64,000 nucleotides of DNA from Photobacterium ganghwense (GCF_003025595.1 NZ_PYMI01000001.1:1054001-1118000), one strand, 5' to 3'. Counted from the stretch's first letter, positions 1 to 7,149 are shown. Notes: generated by a model not told the origin, from the sequence alone. A program made the numbers and translations.

Positions 1-798
1 TATAACCAACATAACGGCCAGCTCTTGACTTGCCATGTTCTCAGAACTCATTTGGCTGTGATAATCCACGAGAAACTGCTTACCAATGGCAACGATCAGC
101 ACCATCGCCAGCAATTGAGCAGCCAAACCTAATATGGCTTTGTAATAGTTGATTGCTATGTCAGAGGTCCAACGAGATCCTCCAAAGCCTAAAAAGAAAA
201 CCCCGGCATAAAGCAGTATCCAACTGGCCGTTAAAAGAAGCAGTAAGTTGACAGAAACAATAGCCAAAACAACCAACACAGCTAAAGCCATAAGTTCCAT
301 CATTAATGCTGTAGGGAACTGCCTCCAACTGAGTTCTGAAGTAGCCTCGACAGTTTTGTCATAAAGCTCAAACCCCATATCTAAAATACTCGATGGCCCG
401 AGCTTACTACTGCTAAGCCCTCCGGCATCAGCCCCAAGTTGTTGCAATGAATCAACAATTGTTCCCGCGATATTCATCCCATGCGTAGCGTTGGATAGTA
501 ACCACCAGTAGAAACCCGTAAAAAGAGTGAAGCGTATGAATTCAGCGAAGAACTCACCGATATCGGCTTTGCGTAGCAACATGAACCCAAAAGTAATCAC
601 CATTGAAATAATCACTAACGTCCAAAAAAGCCGAGTTGCAGCAGCCTCAATCGTGGGCCCCCACGTCGATGTAGCACTATGAAAGCGGCTAAGCACATCA
701 TTCATAACTCCGCTGCTGCTCAATTCATCAGCAAGCGCTACTCCAGGCAACAGGAAAGTCACGACCACGAAAAAACCACCAAACATAATATTTTTCAT
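1..798 (-). CDS. trbL: TrbL-type conjugal transfer membrane protein (partial)
   Basis: The leftward frame stays open from an ATG at 798 to the window edge, giving 266 residues of a protein whose end lies outside. It opens with a signal peptide (a hydrophobic run, then ALADE), followed by a soluble stretch and several strongly hydrophobic segments; one contains WWLL, and another is a long leucine/valine run followed by an FFLGFGGSRW motif typical of the TrbL/VirB6 family. TrbL is the polytopic inner-membrane component of P-type (IncP-like) type IV secretion channels. It directly follows trbK and trbJ, the RP4 order J-K-L. The Shine-Dalgarno is odd (a GGGGGG run just before the ATG); an in-frame Met at codon 5 is an alternative start. 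Family assignment rests on motifs and gene order. Confidence 0.85.
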   Translation of the reverse strand, partial: MKNIMFGGFFVVVTFLLPGVALADELSSSGVMNDVLSRFHSATSTWGPTIEAAATRLFWTLVIISMVITFGFMLLRKADIGEFFAEFIRFTLFTGFYWWLLSNATHGMNIAGTIVDSLQQLGADAGGLSSSKLGPSSILDMGFELYDKTVEATSELSWRQFPTALMMELMALAVLVVLAIVSVNLLLLLTASWILLYAGVFFLGFGGSRWTSDIAINYYKAILGLAAQLLAMVLIVAIGKQFLVDYHSQMSSENMASQELAVMLVI

Positions 799-808
799 AG
801 ACCCCCCG

Positions 809-1045
809 TTAAAAGTCATCTTCAGGGCTAGGATTAAACTCCCACTTGCCCATTTGCTGAGCTTTACGGAAAGACTCGCATTCACTCGAAAATACCTGGC
901 GTTTCGCTGCACTTTTAATCTCAGAAAGAGCTTGTCGATATGCTTCTCCAGTACAGGTCACTTTATTTGCTTCTGGTGTAATATCTTCACACCCGATTAG
1001 CAAAACAGTCACTACAGCTAATATAGGGAAAATTGACTTTTTCAT
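809..1045 (-). CDS. trbK: TrbK-like small lipoprotein, probable entry exclusion
   Basis: This 78-residue protein starts at the ATG at 1045, behind a good AAGGAG box; the upstream TTG at 1051 is a weaker choice. Residues 1-18 form a lipoprotein signal with lipobox LIGC and the lipidated cysteine at 19, followed by a short hydrophilic domain with two further cysteines. Size, lipobox and position between trbJ and trbL match TrbK, the entry-exclusion lipoprotein of IncP plasmids. Sequence similarity to RP4 TrbK was not judged, so the name rests on context. The C-terminus (WEFNPSPEDDF) is almost identical to that of the neighbouring TrbJ, which is unusual. Confidence 0.7.
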   Translation of the reverse strand: MKKSIFPILAVVTVLLIGCEDITPEANKVTCTGEAYRQALSEIKSAAKRQVFSSECESFRKAQQMGKWEFNPSPEDDF

Positions 1046-1057
1046 ATCCAACTCTCC

Positions 1058-1828
1058 TTAAAAATCATCGATTGGACTTGGTTGAAACTCCCAGGCGCGT
1101 AACTGCTTTTCTCTAGCCTCTCCCCTAGCATGTGCATCACTCTCTGACGCCAGCCTAGCAGCCTCGGCATTCTGCTGAGCAATCAGCAAGCTACGGATTT
1201 GCAAAAGTTGGTTGGCCTGGTTGCTAGCGAGTTGGTTAGCATAGCCAATAGCAGCTAACTGACCATCAGCTCCCTGAGCTGCAGACTGTAAGCGGTGCAG
1301 CTGACGAGCGTCGGCCTGTAAGTTTTCATGCTGTAACTTCAAGCTCTCAAATAGAGCATCGTTTGCCGTTTTCTGGGATTCAGACGCTAAACGACGGTTT
1401 TCTTCCATCGCGGCTTGTTCTGCTGGCGTACACCCTCCAGAACCGTTAAAGCAAGGTGAACTGCGGTAGTAGGCCACATCCTGGAATTTGCTGATGTAAG
1501 CATCAAGGCTACCAAGCTGGTTTTGATAATAGGCAAGCGTGTTGGTGGCATGAGTCAAATCATCGATCGTCGATTGTGCCTGGTCCCAAATGTAAGCTGC
1601 TGGTGCCATGGTGTTTTGCAGTTGGTTTTCATATTGCTGCAACTGCGTTTGATATTGCTGAACTTGTTTAGCAGTCTGCGCAACGGCTTCCGTTGCCGAA
1701 ATGATGTTCTGCATTAGATTTGTTCCATCAACAACCGGAATCCCCGCATATACAGGATTGGAAGTGTTTAACGCCAATGAAATAGCAAGCACGGGAATTT
1801 TAGCCGCTAAAATTTCTCGTTTTAGCAT
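1058..1828 (-). CDS. trbJ: TrbJ-type conjugal transfer protein
   Basis: This 256-residue protein starts at ATG 1828; a TTG two codons upstream is possible. It has an N-terminal signal peptide ending near NPVYAG, then a Gln/Ala-rich, predominantly coiled-coil region (for example QQYQTQLQQYENQL near residue 60), an internal cysteine pair near SPCFNGSGGC, and a second helical region. This is the architecture of TrbJ (VirB5-like), a periplasmic or pilus-tip component of the P-type mating system. The KorB-like palindrome 1796-1814 lies inside its first codons, suggesting transcriptional control. The gene is followed closely by trbK and trbL. Its last eleven residues (WEFQPSPIDDF) repeat in TrbK. 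Confidence 0.85.
   Translation of the reverse strand: MLKREILAAKIPVLAISLALNTSNPVYAGIPVVDGTNLMQNIISATEAVAQTAKQVQQYQTQLQQYENQLQNTMAPAAYIWDQAQSTIDDLTHATNTLAYYQNQLGSLDAYISKFQDVAYYRSSPCFNGSGGCTPAEQAAMEENRRLASESQKTANDALFESLKLQHENLQADARQLHRLQSAAQGADGQLAAIGYANQLASNQANQLLQIRSLLIAQQNAEAARLASESDAHARGEAREKQLRAWEFQPSPIDDF
1796..1814. promoter_or_regulatory. KorB-operator-like palindrome in the trbJ start
   Basis: The sequence reads AATTTTAGC-C-GCTAAAATT, a perfect 9-bp inverted repeat around one base. It contains TTTAGCCGCTAAA, an exact fit to the IncP KorB operator consensus TTTAGCSGCTAAA. It lies within codons of TrbJ just after the start. Two related copies stand at 7029 and 7121. Confidence 0.75.
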
Positions 1829-1863
1829 GGTCAATTACTCTTAGTGGTTATGACTAAAAGTTG

Positions 1864-1918
1864 CATTCACCAACCTGTAGGGCTCGCTCCCTACTCCTGC
1901 CGTTGCCAGCGGTGAATG
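1864..1918. repeat. Nested inverted repeats between traI and trbJ
   Basis: CATTCACC (1864-1871) pairs with GGTGAATG (1911-1918). Inside lies a second hairpin, GTAGGG (1877-1882) with CCCTAC (1889-1894). It sits in the 236-bp gap between the relaxase end and trbJ and could be a transcription attenuator or processing site. No T-run follows in the leftward direction. Confidence 0.45.
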
Positions 1919-2064
1919 TGGGCCTTTTCAGAGATAGCTCGCCACTTACTATCCCGGCGCCCGACCTGCACGACACCGTTAAACGCGCGGCCAAATAGGG
2001 TTAAACATCGGTGTTATTACCAACCGAAGCGGTTAGGGCTTCCGTCGATTCCTTTGCCAACACA

Positions 2065-3825
2065 TCAACGTGATCGGCTCTTATGTTGTCGTTTCGCTTT
2101 TTTAGCTGCCTGCTCAGCTTGGAGCTTAGCTTTACGCTGCTCTAGTGCTGGCATGACTGACGCTTTTTCAGTTACAGGGCCTGAACGTATAGCTAAGACC
2201 TCTAACTGGGATAGATTCTGCAACTGGCCACTGCGTGAAGGTGGCACTTTTCCAATCGGTAACACGCCAGGTTTATCAGATCTCTTGGACCCTTTATTCT
2301 GGGCCACTAATGCCTGACGGCGGCGCTCTAGTCCTTGGTCCGAAAACTTTATAGACAGATTGCCATCAACAGCGGCTTTAATTACTCGAGCCTTAAACTC
2401 TGGAGAGCCATTAACAGTAATTCTGTTTCCGTACCGCTCCATCGCAAACTTAAGCGCTTCCAGTACACTTGCTTGATTGGATGCCGTTGCCACCTGCAAC
2501 CGTTCCCCATCATCACGCACTGCACTTTTACCTGCTCGATATATAATGGTGCCCTTTTTCGTAATCGTATCGATAGCTGCTTTAGACGCGGCCTGAACTG
2601 CATCTCCTTTAAGGGTATTGCCTTTAAGCTTTTGTGCAGCCTCTCGGCTACGTAGCGCTTTGAGGGCTTCGCTATCTCCCTGCAATGCCTGGCTCTTTAA
2701 CCAATCCGCCCAGGCTTGGCGTTTATTGCTTTGATATATCGTTTGCCGTTGCTCTTGATAACGCTTGTGAATGCGCTCAAGCTCGCTTTTCAATGCATTG
2801 CTGGCCTGTTTGTACAAAAGCTTCTTAGTAAGCTTATTGCTACCGGTTAACTTAATCGCTGCGCGACGGCCACGCCCTTTCCTCTTGGCGTTTTCAACCT
2901 GTCGATCTTTATCACGACGAGCCTGTTCAAGGGCTTTCGACTTACTCGCTGCGGCACATTTCTGCTCTGCTTGATAACGGGCATATAGCTCGGTGGTATC
3001 CACCTTCAAACGAATAGGTTGATGTGTATATTGGCGGCTCGGTTTAACAGATTCCGACTTAGCCGCTTCAAAGGGACCTAAGCGCGCTTCGAGTTTGGGT
3101 TTGGAAAACTCTCGCCCCAAAGTGCTCGCTTTTATGATCGCTTCACCATCGGCAACGATCACTAGACCATTTCCTCTGGTTCTTAACTGTAAACCGTTGT
3201 CCTGCATTACCTGGTGCAACGACTGCCAGCTATTGGCTGATTTGATCTCGTCCATACATTCGCGCTTCATCCAACCTACTAAGCTTTCAATGCCTGAATG
3301 GCGCTCCATATCCATTGCACGAGACTCGGCTCCTCGTTTGCGCGGTATATGATTATCCGGCTGTAAGCCAAAGTCTTGCTCGATAGCCTTGCACATTTCC
3401 GCTAGCTTTTTATGTGGGTAATAAGGCTCATGGATTGTGTTGCGCGTAGGATGAATTTTATTGATCGCGATATGGATATGTTGATTGTCCGTATCGTTGT
3501 GCACAGCACTGACACGCTGATGCTCTCCATAACCCAAGCCTTGGCAAATGCGCTCTTCTATCGCGGCTAAGGTATGCACTTCTAACTGTTCACCATTAGG
3601 GAAGCTCACTATCAGGTGGTAGGTTTTATCACTCTTCGCTCGGGTGTTCGCAAATTGAGTTGCTAACACTTCGCTGATCGCATCGCGCACGTTTTTCGCT
3701 TCACAGTTATTTAAACGAACGTTACCAAGTCGATGCGCCTTACTCTGTTGTTCAGTGATGTAATTCACCAAGCCCGCAAAGTCAGACTTACCTTGCGAAC
3801 GCATCGGTACGTGCTTGACTATCAT
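2065..3825 (-). CDS. traI: TraI relaxase, MOBP / RP4 type
   Basis: This is a 586-residue relaxase that nicks oriT and covalently carries the transferred strand. The N-terminus (MIVKHVPMRS...KSDFA) closely resembles RP4 TraI, with the nucleophile Tyr22 in the same position. Motif III is intact: H109, then H116 and H118 in QHIHIAINKIHP. The middle contains other RP4 TraI-like stretches (MERHSGIESLVGW, SKPKLEARLGPF, ITKKGTIIYRAG). The C-terminal third is Lys/Arg/Gln-rich. It is shorter than RP4 TraI (about 730 residues), so a C-terminal part is missing or reduced. The start overlaps the traJ stop by 4 bp (ATGA), implying coupled translation. The cognate oriT lies upstream of traJ at 4222-4320. 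Confidence 0.95.
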   Translation of the reverse strand: MIVKHVPMRSQGKSDFAGLVNYITEQQSKAHRLGNVRLNNCEAKNVRDAISEVLATQFANTRAKSDKTYHLIVSFPNGEQLEVHTLAAIEERICQGLGYGEHQRVSAVHNDTDNQHIHIAINKIHPTRNTIHEPYYPHKKLAEMCKAIEQDFGLQPDNHIPRKRGAESRAMDMERHSGIESLVGWMKRECMDEIKSANSWQSLHQVMQDNGLQLRTRGNGLVIVADGEAIIKASTLGREFSKPKLEARLGPFEAAKSESVKPSRQYTHQPIRLKVDTTELYARYQAEQKCAAASKSKALEQARRDKDRQVENAKRKGRGRRAAIKLTGSNKLTKKLLYKQASNALKSELERIHKRYQEQRQTIYQSNKRQAWADWLKSQALQGDSEALKALRSREAAQKLKGNTLKGDAVQAASKAAIDTITKKGTIIYRAGKSAVRDDGERLQVATASNQASVLEALKFAMERYGNRITVNGSPEFKARVIKAAVDGNLSIKFSDQGLERRRQALVAQNKGSKRSDKPGVLPIGKVPPSRSGQLQNLSQLEVLAIRSGPVTEKASVMPALEQRKAKLQAEQAAKKAKRQHKSRSR

Positions 3826-4187
3826 TGGTCTGCCCTCGGCCGGAGAATAGACTCCATAAGCGAACTCATTTGATCTTGCGTCGCCTCAATGCGATTAAGC
3901 ACCGCTAAGATTGTATTGACTCCAACATTCGCTACCTTGGCATCATTACTAAGCCATAATTTAAGCAAACCACCCAAACGCCCTAAGTCACCATTCACTC
4001 TCACCAGTTCGCGTACCTGTTCAACATCAGTAACTCCTTGAATGCGGTAACCTTGGCCGACTTCACGTAGATAAGTGGAAGTACTAAGACCTGCTTGCGC
4101 GGACAGCGATTCGATCAACTCACGCTCCTCTGGCAGACAGTAAACCTTAATCGGTGGGCTGTTCTTTCTAGTGGTGTTGTTCGCCAT
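3822..4187 (-). CDS. traJ: TraJ-type oriT-binding relaxosome protein
   Basis: This 121-residue protein matches the size of RP4 TraJ (about 123). The N-terminal third (PPIKVYCLPEERELIESLSAQAGLSTSTYLREVGQGY) is a ribbon-helix-helix-like DNA-binding segment of the MobC/TraJ type, followed by a helical tail. TraJ binds one arm of the oriT inverted repeat and recruits TraI. Here it is the first gene of the relaxase operon and overlaps traI by 4 bp; an AGGAG box precedes the ATG. The adjacent oriT supports the assignment. Confidence 0.9.
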   Translation of the reverse strand: MANNTTRKNSPPIKVYCLPEERELIESLSAQAGLSTSTYLREVGQGYRIQGVTDVEQVRELVRVNGDLGRLGGLLKLWLSNDAKVANVGVNTILAVLNRIEATQDQMSSLMESILRPRADQ

Positions 4188-4221
4188 GCTTTATCTCCTC
4201 TCTCTGGCCCCGCAGGGCCGG

Positions 4222-4320
4222 ATCAACGTTGAGTGCCGAAGGTGCGAATAAGTCATAAGTGAAGAGGCTTTGCCATGCTTGCATGGTGTGCCTACTTCAC
4301 ACATCCTGCCCGCATCTCAG
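4222..4320 (+). other. oriT: IncP-type origin of transfer (oriT) with nic site
   Basis: On the strand opposite traJ, CTTCACACATCCTG|CCCGC places the nic between 4308 and 4309, in the same context as RP4 (CTTCACCTATCCTG|CCCGG). Neighbouring blocks are also shared with RP4: GTGAAGTAGGC beside nic, a central hairpin (CCATGC 4273-4278 with GCATGG 4281-4286), the CTTCACTTATGACTTATTCGCACC block, and the CTCAACG block next to traJ (read leftward). Geometry predicts that the 5' end at 4309 leads, so the rep/int side enters the recipient first and the tra genes last, as in conjugative plasmids. Confidence 0.9.
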
Positions 4321-4582
4321 CCTTGGTTTTATCAAGGTAACCTCTGCATAGAAGTCTGCATTTCTGTGTATTTCCCTGTTTTTACCTGCTCAGCAATCTG
4401 TTTGTATAAAAACCTGATAGTTACAACGCTCTAATAGTGACTGAATAGCGCTAAAATAGCGGTCTTACAGCGATTTATGTGTGGTGGTTTTACTCCATAT
4501 CACGGCACAGAAAAACACTGCTTTCCTAACACTTTCCGCTCTAGACTAAACAATTCAAAGCCTTTGCGTTTAACTGCCCCCC

Positions 4583-4689
4583 AAGTGTCAATGAAAAGCA
4601 AAACCGACAAAATATAACCATAAATTAACTATTAAAATCAGAAAGTTAAATTAACCTCAAATATTACCCCTCCACTTTCATTGACACTT
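4583..4689. repeat. Opposed 14-bp repeats flanking an AT-rich segment
   Basis: AAGTGTCAATGAAA at 4583-4596 is repeated in inverse orientation at 4676-4689 (TTTCATTGACACTT). The 79 bp between them are extremely A/T-rich. Two identical sequences facing each other beside an iteron origin could be paired priming sites (ssi-like); this is inference. Confidence 0.6.
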
Positions 4690-4798
4690 TCAGCCAATCT
4701 AAATGCCAAAACACTCGGAGTATTGTCTCCCTTCGGTCGGGATGTACTCCAGGAAGGAGCGCAGAGCATAAGATTTCTTTACCTCTTGGCGTTAAACC

Positions 4799-4876
4799 AA
4801 CGGCCATGGCCGTTCGATAAAGCCTTTAGGCTTTATTACTTTAAGGTGTAGCCCGTATAAAACGGGCGGTTACACC
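4799..4876. repeat. Cluster of three palindromes
   Basis: AACGGCCATGGCCGTT (4799-4814) is a perfect palindrome. ATAAAGCC/GGCTTTAT (4817-4824, 4829-4836) forms a hairpin with loop TTTA. GGTGTA...TACACC (4845-4876) encloses GCCCGT/ACGGGC. They follow each other with almost no spacing. Confidence 0.6.
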
Positions 4877-4882
4877 GCCTGG

Positions 4883-4909
4883 ATATCCTGAAATATCCTG
4901 AATATCCTG
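4883..4909 (+). repeat. Three tandem ATATCCTG motifs
   Basis: ATATCCTG occurs three times at 9-10 bp spacing just before the iterons. Each contains the ATCCTG hexamer of IncP-type nic sites, and the third is followed by C, as at nic. Confidence 0.55.
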
Positions 4910-4926
4910 CTAAAACGACAAAAAAT

Positions 4927-5010
4927 CGGGCCCCTGTGAGTCATAAACGGGCCTCTGTGAGGTGTTACCGGGCCGCTGTGAGGTGTTGCCGGGCCGCTGC
5001 GAGTCGTTTA
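4927..5010 (+). repeat. Four tandem 21-bp iterons, candidate oriV
   Basis: Four contiguous 21-bp units start at 4927, 4948, 4969 and 4990. Each begins CGGGCC and carries CTGTGAG or CTGCGAG. Iterons 2 and 3 differ at only two or three positions. The tract overlaps the last codons of repC, where it encodes the repeated AARQHLTAAR C-terminus. Iterons next to a RepC-type initiator are the RepC binding sites in IncQ replicons. Confidence 0.8.
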
Positions 5011-5753
5011 ACACGACTTTCAGCGTCGATTTCTATACCGATACAACGCAACCTATCGATATCCTTTCGTATCCTCGTCCGGTGATTACTTATAGTCTTA
5101 CTACTTACTTCATCACCACTGACAGCCTTGATGAGCGTATCAAGGTGCCAACCTCCAACAGGATCATGCTTATGAGTGAGGATATAGCGCGCAACAGCTT
5201 GGCTAATCCCATATTGCAACCTAGCAATAGGTGTTGGCTCATAATAGAGAGACAAGTCCTGTTCCAGCAGCATTACCAAAGCAACTCCTAATCTGACACG
5301 CCACAGATTCCGCTTACCGCGAGTCAGCGGGTTATATCGAGTCATAGGAGACGGAACAACATGGTCAACTAAACCGCCAATGATGCGGTCTCCGGTCAAC
5401 TCCAACTCCGGTGTGACAATTTCAACTGTCGCAGATCGCAATTCACAAACTAGTTTTTTTAACCGGTCATCACTATATTGGTGTTCGGACAGCATTCGAC
5501 GCAGCTTTGCAGGATCAACCAGCAGCTCAACACCACCGTCCGAAATATCTCGACGACGCTCAGCCACATACAACATAGACTCAACAATATCCGCATGGCG
5601 CTGCCCTAACCTGCCAGTGACCCGACAGCGCCCAAATCGGGTATCCATCCACTCACCTTTACGTTGTAATGGCTTCCTACTAGGCTGATAGATCATCACC
5701 CTAGCCTGCAGAACCGTGCTGGTAGGTGTCACCTTGTTACCAGTTGTCATCAC
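4965..5753 (-). CDS. repC: RepC-like replication initiator (IncQ type)
   Basis: The protein has 262 residues and starts at GTG 5753, or at the adjacent ATG at 5750, overlapping the end of repA by 14-17 bp. The central and C-terminal parts look like a winged-helix initiator: ISDGGVELLVDPAKLRRMLSE, then GISQAVARYILTHK and GGWHLDTLIKAV...RTRIRKDIDRL. The latter resembles the C-terminal helix-turn-helix part of RSF1010 RepC. RepC binds oriV iterons, and here the iterons overlap its 3' end. Identity to RSF1010 RepC is low by eye; assignment depends on the clear RepA neighbour, gene order A-C and the iterons. Confidence 0.75.
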   Translation of the reverse strand: MMTTGNKVTPTSTVLQARVMIYQPSRKPLQRKGEWMDTRFGRCRVTGRLGQRHADIVESMLYVAERRRDISDGGVELLVDPAKLRRMLSEHQYSDDRLKKLVCELRSATVEIVTPELELTGDRIIGGLVDHVVPSPMTRYNPLTRGKRNLWRVRLGVALVMLLEQDLSLYYEPTPIARLQYGISQAVARYILTHKHDPVGGWHLDTLIKAVSGDEVSSKTISNHRTRIRKDIDRLRCIGIEIDAESRVKRLAAARQHLTAAR

Positions 5754-6588
5754 TAGTCCCTACCACAGTTTTAAGCTTCGTAGCTGGCCGCCTTTTTTGA
5801 CGTTCCAGGATGGCTGGTTTAAGTACACCGCCGTCATATCGTCTAAACCAACACTCAGAAAATGGGTCACCGTAATTAGCTTTACTCACACCAAAGCGGA
5901 CAAAATGTTTTCTCTGTTTACTCTCAACACCCAATTTTTCTGCTTCAGTGGGAGTCATACTTGCGAGATACGCTTGCCAGCGGATATTGTCGACTAACAC
6001 TGACGATCCTCGACTGGCTTGCTGATGGTCTCCCCCACCCATCATCATCGATCCTTTGTTGGAATGATGCAGAAACACAATGGAGCAGTCCGTTTCAGCA
6101 GCAATAGCCTCCATTCGACCGATAACCTTCGCCATAGGGCCACTGGCATTCTCTTCTTCAATATGGAAGCGACGCAGAGTATCCAGGATCAAAAGTCGTC
6201 TCCCCTCTGCAACCTTCCTGATACTTTCAAACCATGCTGAAGCCATAATGTCAGGACATTTGCCAATCAATGGTTCAATAAGCAGACCTTGGGCCACCAT
6301 TTGTTTTTGTGTAGGAGAAAGGTATCCTCCCAAAGCATGTAATCTATGATGAATAGCAGCAATTGGGTCCTCGGCGGGCAAATAGGCCACTAAGCCATTA
6401 GCCAGATCGCCTATGCCCAGCAAATCAGCTCCTCCCGCTACCTGTGCCGCCAATTGAAGGGCCAGCATTGATTTACCTACGCCGCCAGGGGAAACAATGG
6501 CTCCTATGGTTCCCATAGCCATATTGGGCAACACGTAGTCAATCGGTGGAGGCAGTTCATTAAATGCAGTCAAAAGATCTAGTGCCAT
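5737..6588 (-). CDS. repA: RepA-like replicative helicase (IncQ type)
   Basis: The protein has 283 residues from ATG 6588, behind GGGAGG; RSF1010 RepA has about 280. Much of it can be aligned by eye with RSF1010 RepA: PPPIDYVLPNM, Walker A SPGGVGKS (residues 33-40), LPAEDP.AAIHHRLHALGG, LLILDTLRRFHIEEENASGPMA, IVFLHHSNKG, QQASRGSSVLVDNIRWQ and the C-terminal GVSKANYGDPF...WFRR.DGGVLKP. RepA is a hexameric RecA-fold 5'-3' helicase that opens oriV. It follows alpA by 4 bp and overlaps repC, forming an alpA-repA-repC operon. The RSF1010 partner RepB primase is not in the window. Confidence 0.93.
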   Translation of the reverse strand: MALDLLTAFNELPPPIDYVLPNMAMGTIGAIVSPGGVGKSMLALQLAAQVAGGADLLGIGDLANGLVAYLPAEDPIAAIHHRLHALGGYLSPTQKQMVAQGLLIEPLIGKCPDIMASAWFESIRKVAEGRRLLILDTLRRFHIEEENASGPMAKVIGRMEAIAAETDCSIVFLHHSNKGSMMMGGGDHQQASRGSSVLVDNIRWQAYLASMTPTEAEKLGVESKQRKHFVRFGVSKANYGDPFSECWFRRYDGGVLKPAILERQKRRPATKLKTVVGTSDDNW

Positions 6589-6592
6589 ATTG

Positions 6593-6823
6593 TTAACCTC
6601 CCATGAAATAACCTGGTCGAATAGCCTGAAGTCGAGACGTTCTTCGTTCTTCAATCCATTTCTCAACTTCAGCTAAATCCCAAGCTACATTTCTGCTTGT
6701 AAGTACAATACGGCGTGGAAACTCTCCTCGTTGTTCTAAGTTGTAAATAGTCCGGTCAGAGAGCGGAATCATTTCCAACAATACTTTTCTATTAATTAGT
6801 GTTTTATGTGCCAGTGTTTGCAT
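6593..6823 (-). CDS. AlpA-family DNA-binding regulator / excisionase
   Basis: This 76-residue protein starts at ATG 6823 behind a strong GGAGG box. It carries the AlpA/MerR-like winged helix: a Leu-rich start, then PLSDRTIYNLEQRGEFPRRI and WDLAEVEKWIEER. Members act as transcriptional activators or recombination directionality factors for P4-type integrases and are common in integrated islands. Here it heads the repA-repC operon, so it may control excision and replication together. Its promoter should lie in the AT-rich region with two KorB-like operators. Confidence 0.85.
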   Translation of the reverse strand: MQTLAHKTLINRKVLLEMIPLSDRTIYNLEQRGEFPRRIVLTSRNVAWDLAEVEKWIEERRTSRLQAIRPGYFMGG

Positions 6824-7028
6824 TTATTTGCCTCCGAATACCAGAAGAGACTTTAATAATAACAATAAAATTGAAATTTAAAACAACAAAAAAACAATTT
6901 AAATATTAAAAATAGAAATATCATTTACATGACAAACGATATATCGAAATTGAACAAACAATATATCAAAATAAATAACCCAAGAAGGAATACTAATCAT
7001 TAAAAACTGACATACTTTAACAAGATTA

Positions 7029-7045
7029 ATTTTAGCTGCTAAAAT
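7029..7045. promoter_or_regulatory. KorB-operator-like palindrome (variant centre)
   Basis: ATTTTAGC-T-GCTAAAAT, with the same 8-bp arms as the other two copies but T at the centre, where the IncP consensus has C or G. It lies 206 bp upstream of alpA. Confidence 0.6.
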
Positions 7046-7120
7046 AGGACTACTTTAGTTATGATTTTAAAATCATATCAATTATAAAAAAACAACACCT
7101 TACCTTAAGACATATCTCTT

Positions 7121-7149
7121 ACTGAAATTTTAGCGGCTAAAATTTCAGT
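7121..7149. promoter_or_regulatory. KorB-operator-like long palindrome
   Basis: ACTGAAATTTTAGC and its inverse flank a single G (14-bp arms, perfect). The core TTTAGCGGCTAAA is an exact IncP KorB operator consensus. It is the longest of the three copies. Confidence 0.75.

Larger units (their letters stand above)
4321..4926. other. Non-coding region with AT-rich core and palindromes, candidate oriV
   Basis: No credible gene lies between oriT and the iterons. The stretch holds a very AT-rich core (about 4604-4670) flanked by a 14-bp inverted pair (4583-4596 / 4676-4689), a perfect 16-bp palindrome (4799-4814), a hairpin at 4817-4836, a larger bulged hairpin at 4845-4876, and three tandem ATATCCTG motifs (4883-4909). 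In IncQ plasmids the iterons, an AT-rich region and two opposed single-strand initiation sites make up oriV, and this layout is reminiscent of that. RP4 has traK on this side of oriT; none is visible here. Confidence 0.55.

Noticed and set aside
4201..4220. GC-rich hairpin GGCCCCGCAGGGCC before traJ considered as a terminator
   Set aside because: It lies in the ribosome-binding region of traJ without a T-run; more likely part of oriT-proximal structure.
4962..5291. Rightward frame opposite repC with repeated LPGRCE at its start
   Set aside because: The repeated residues are the iterons read in the other direction; repC is the supported gene.
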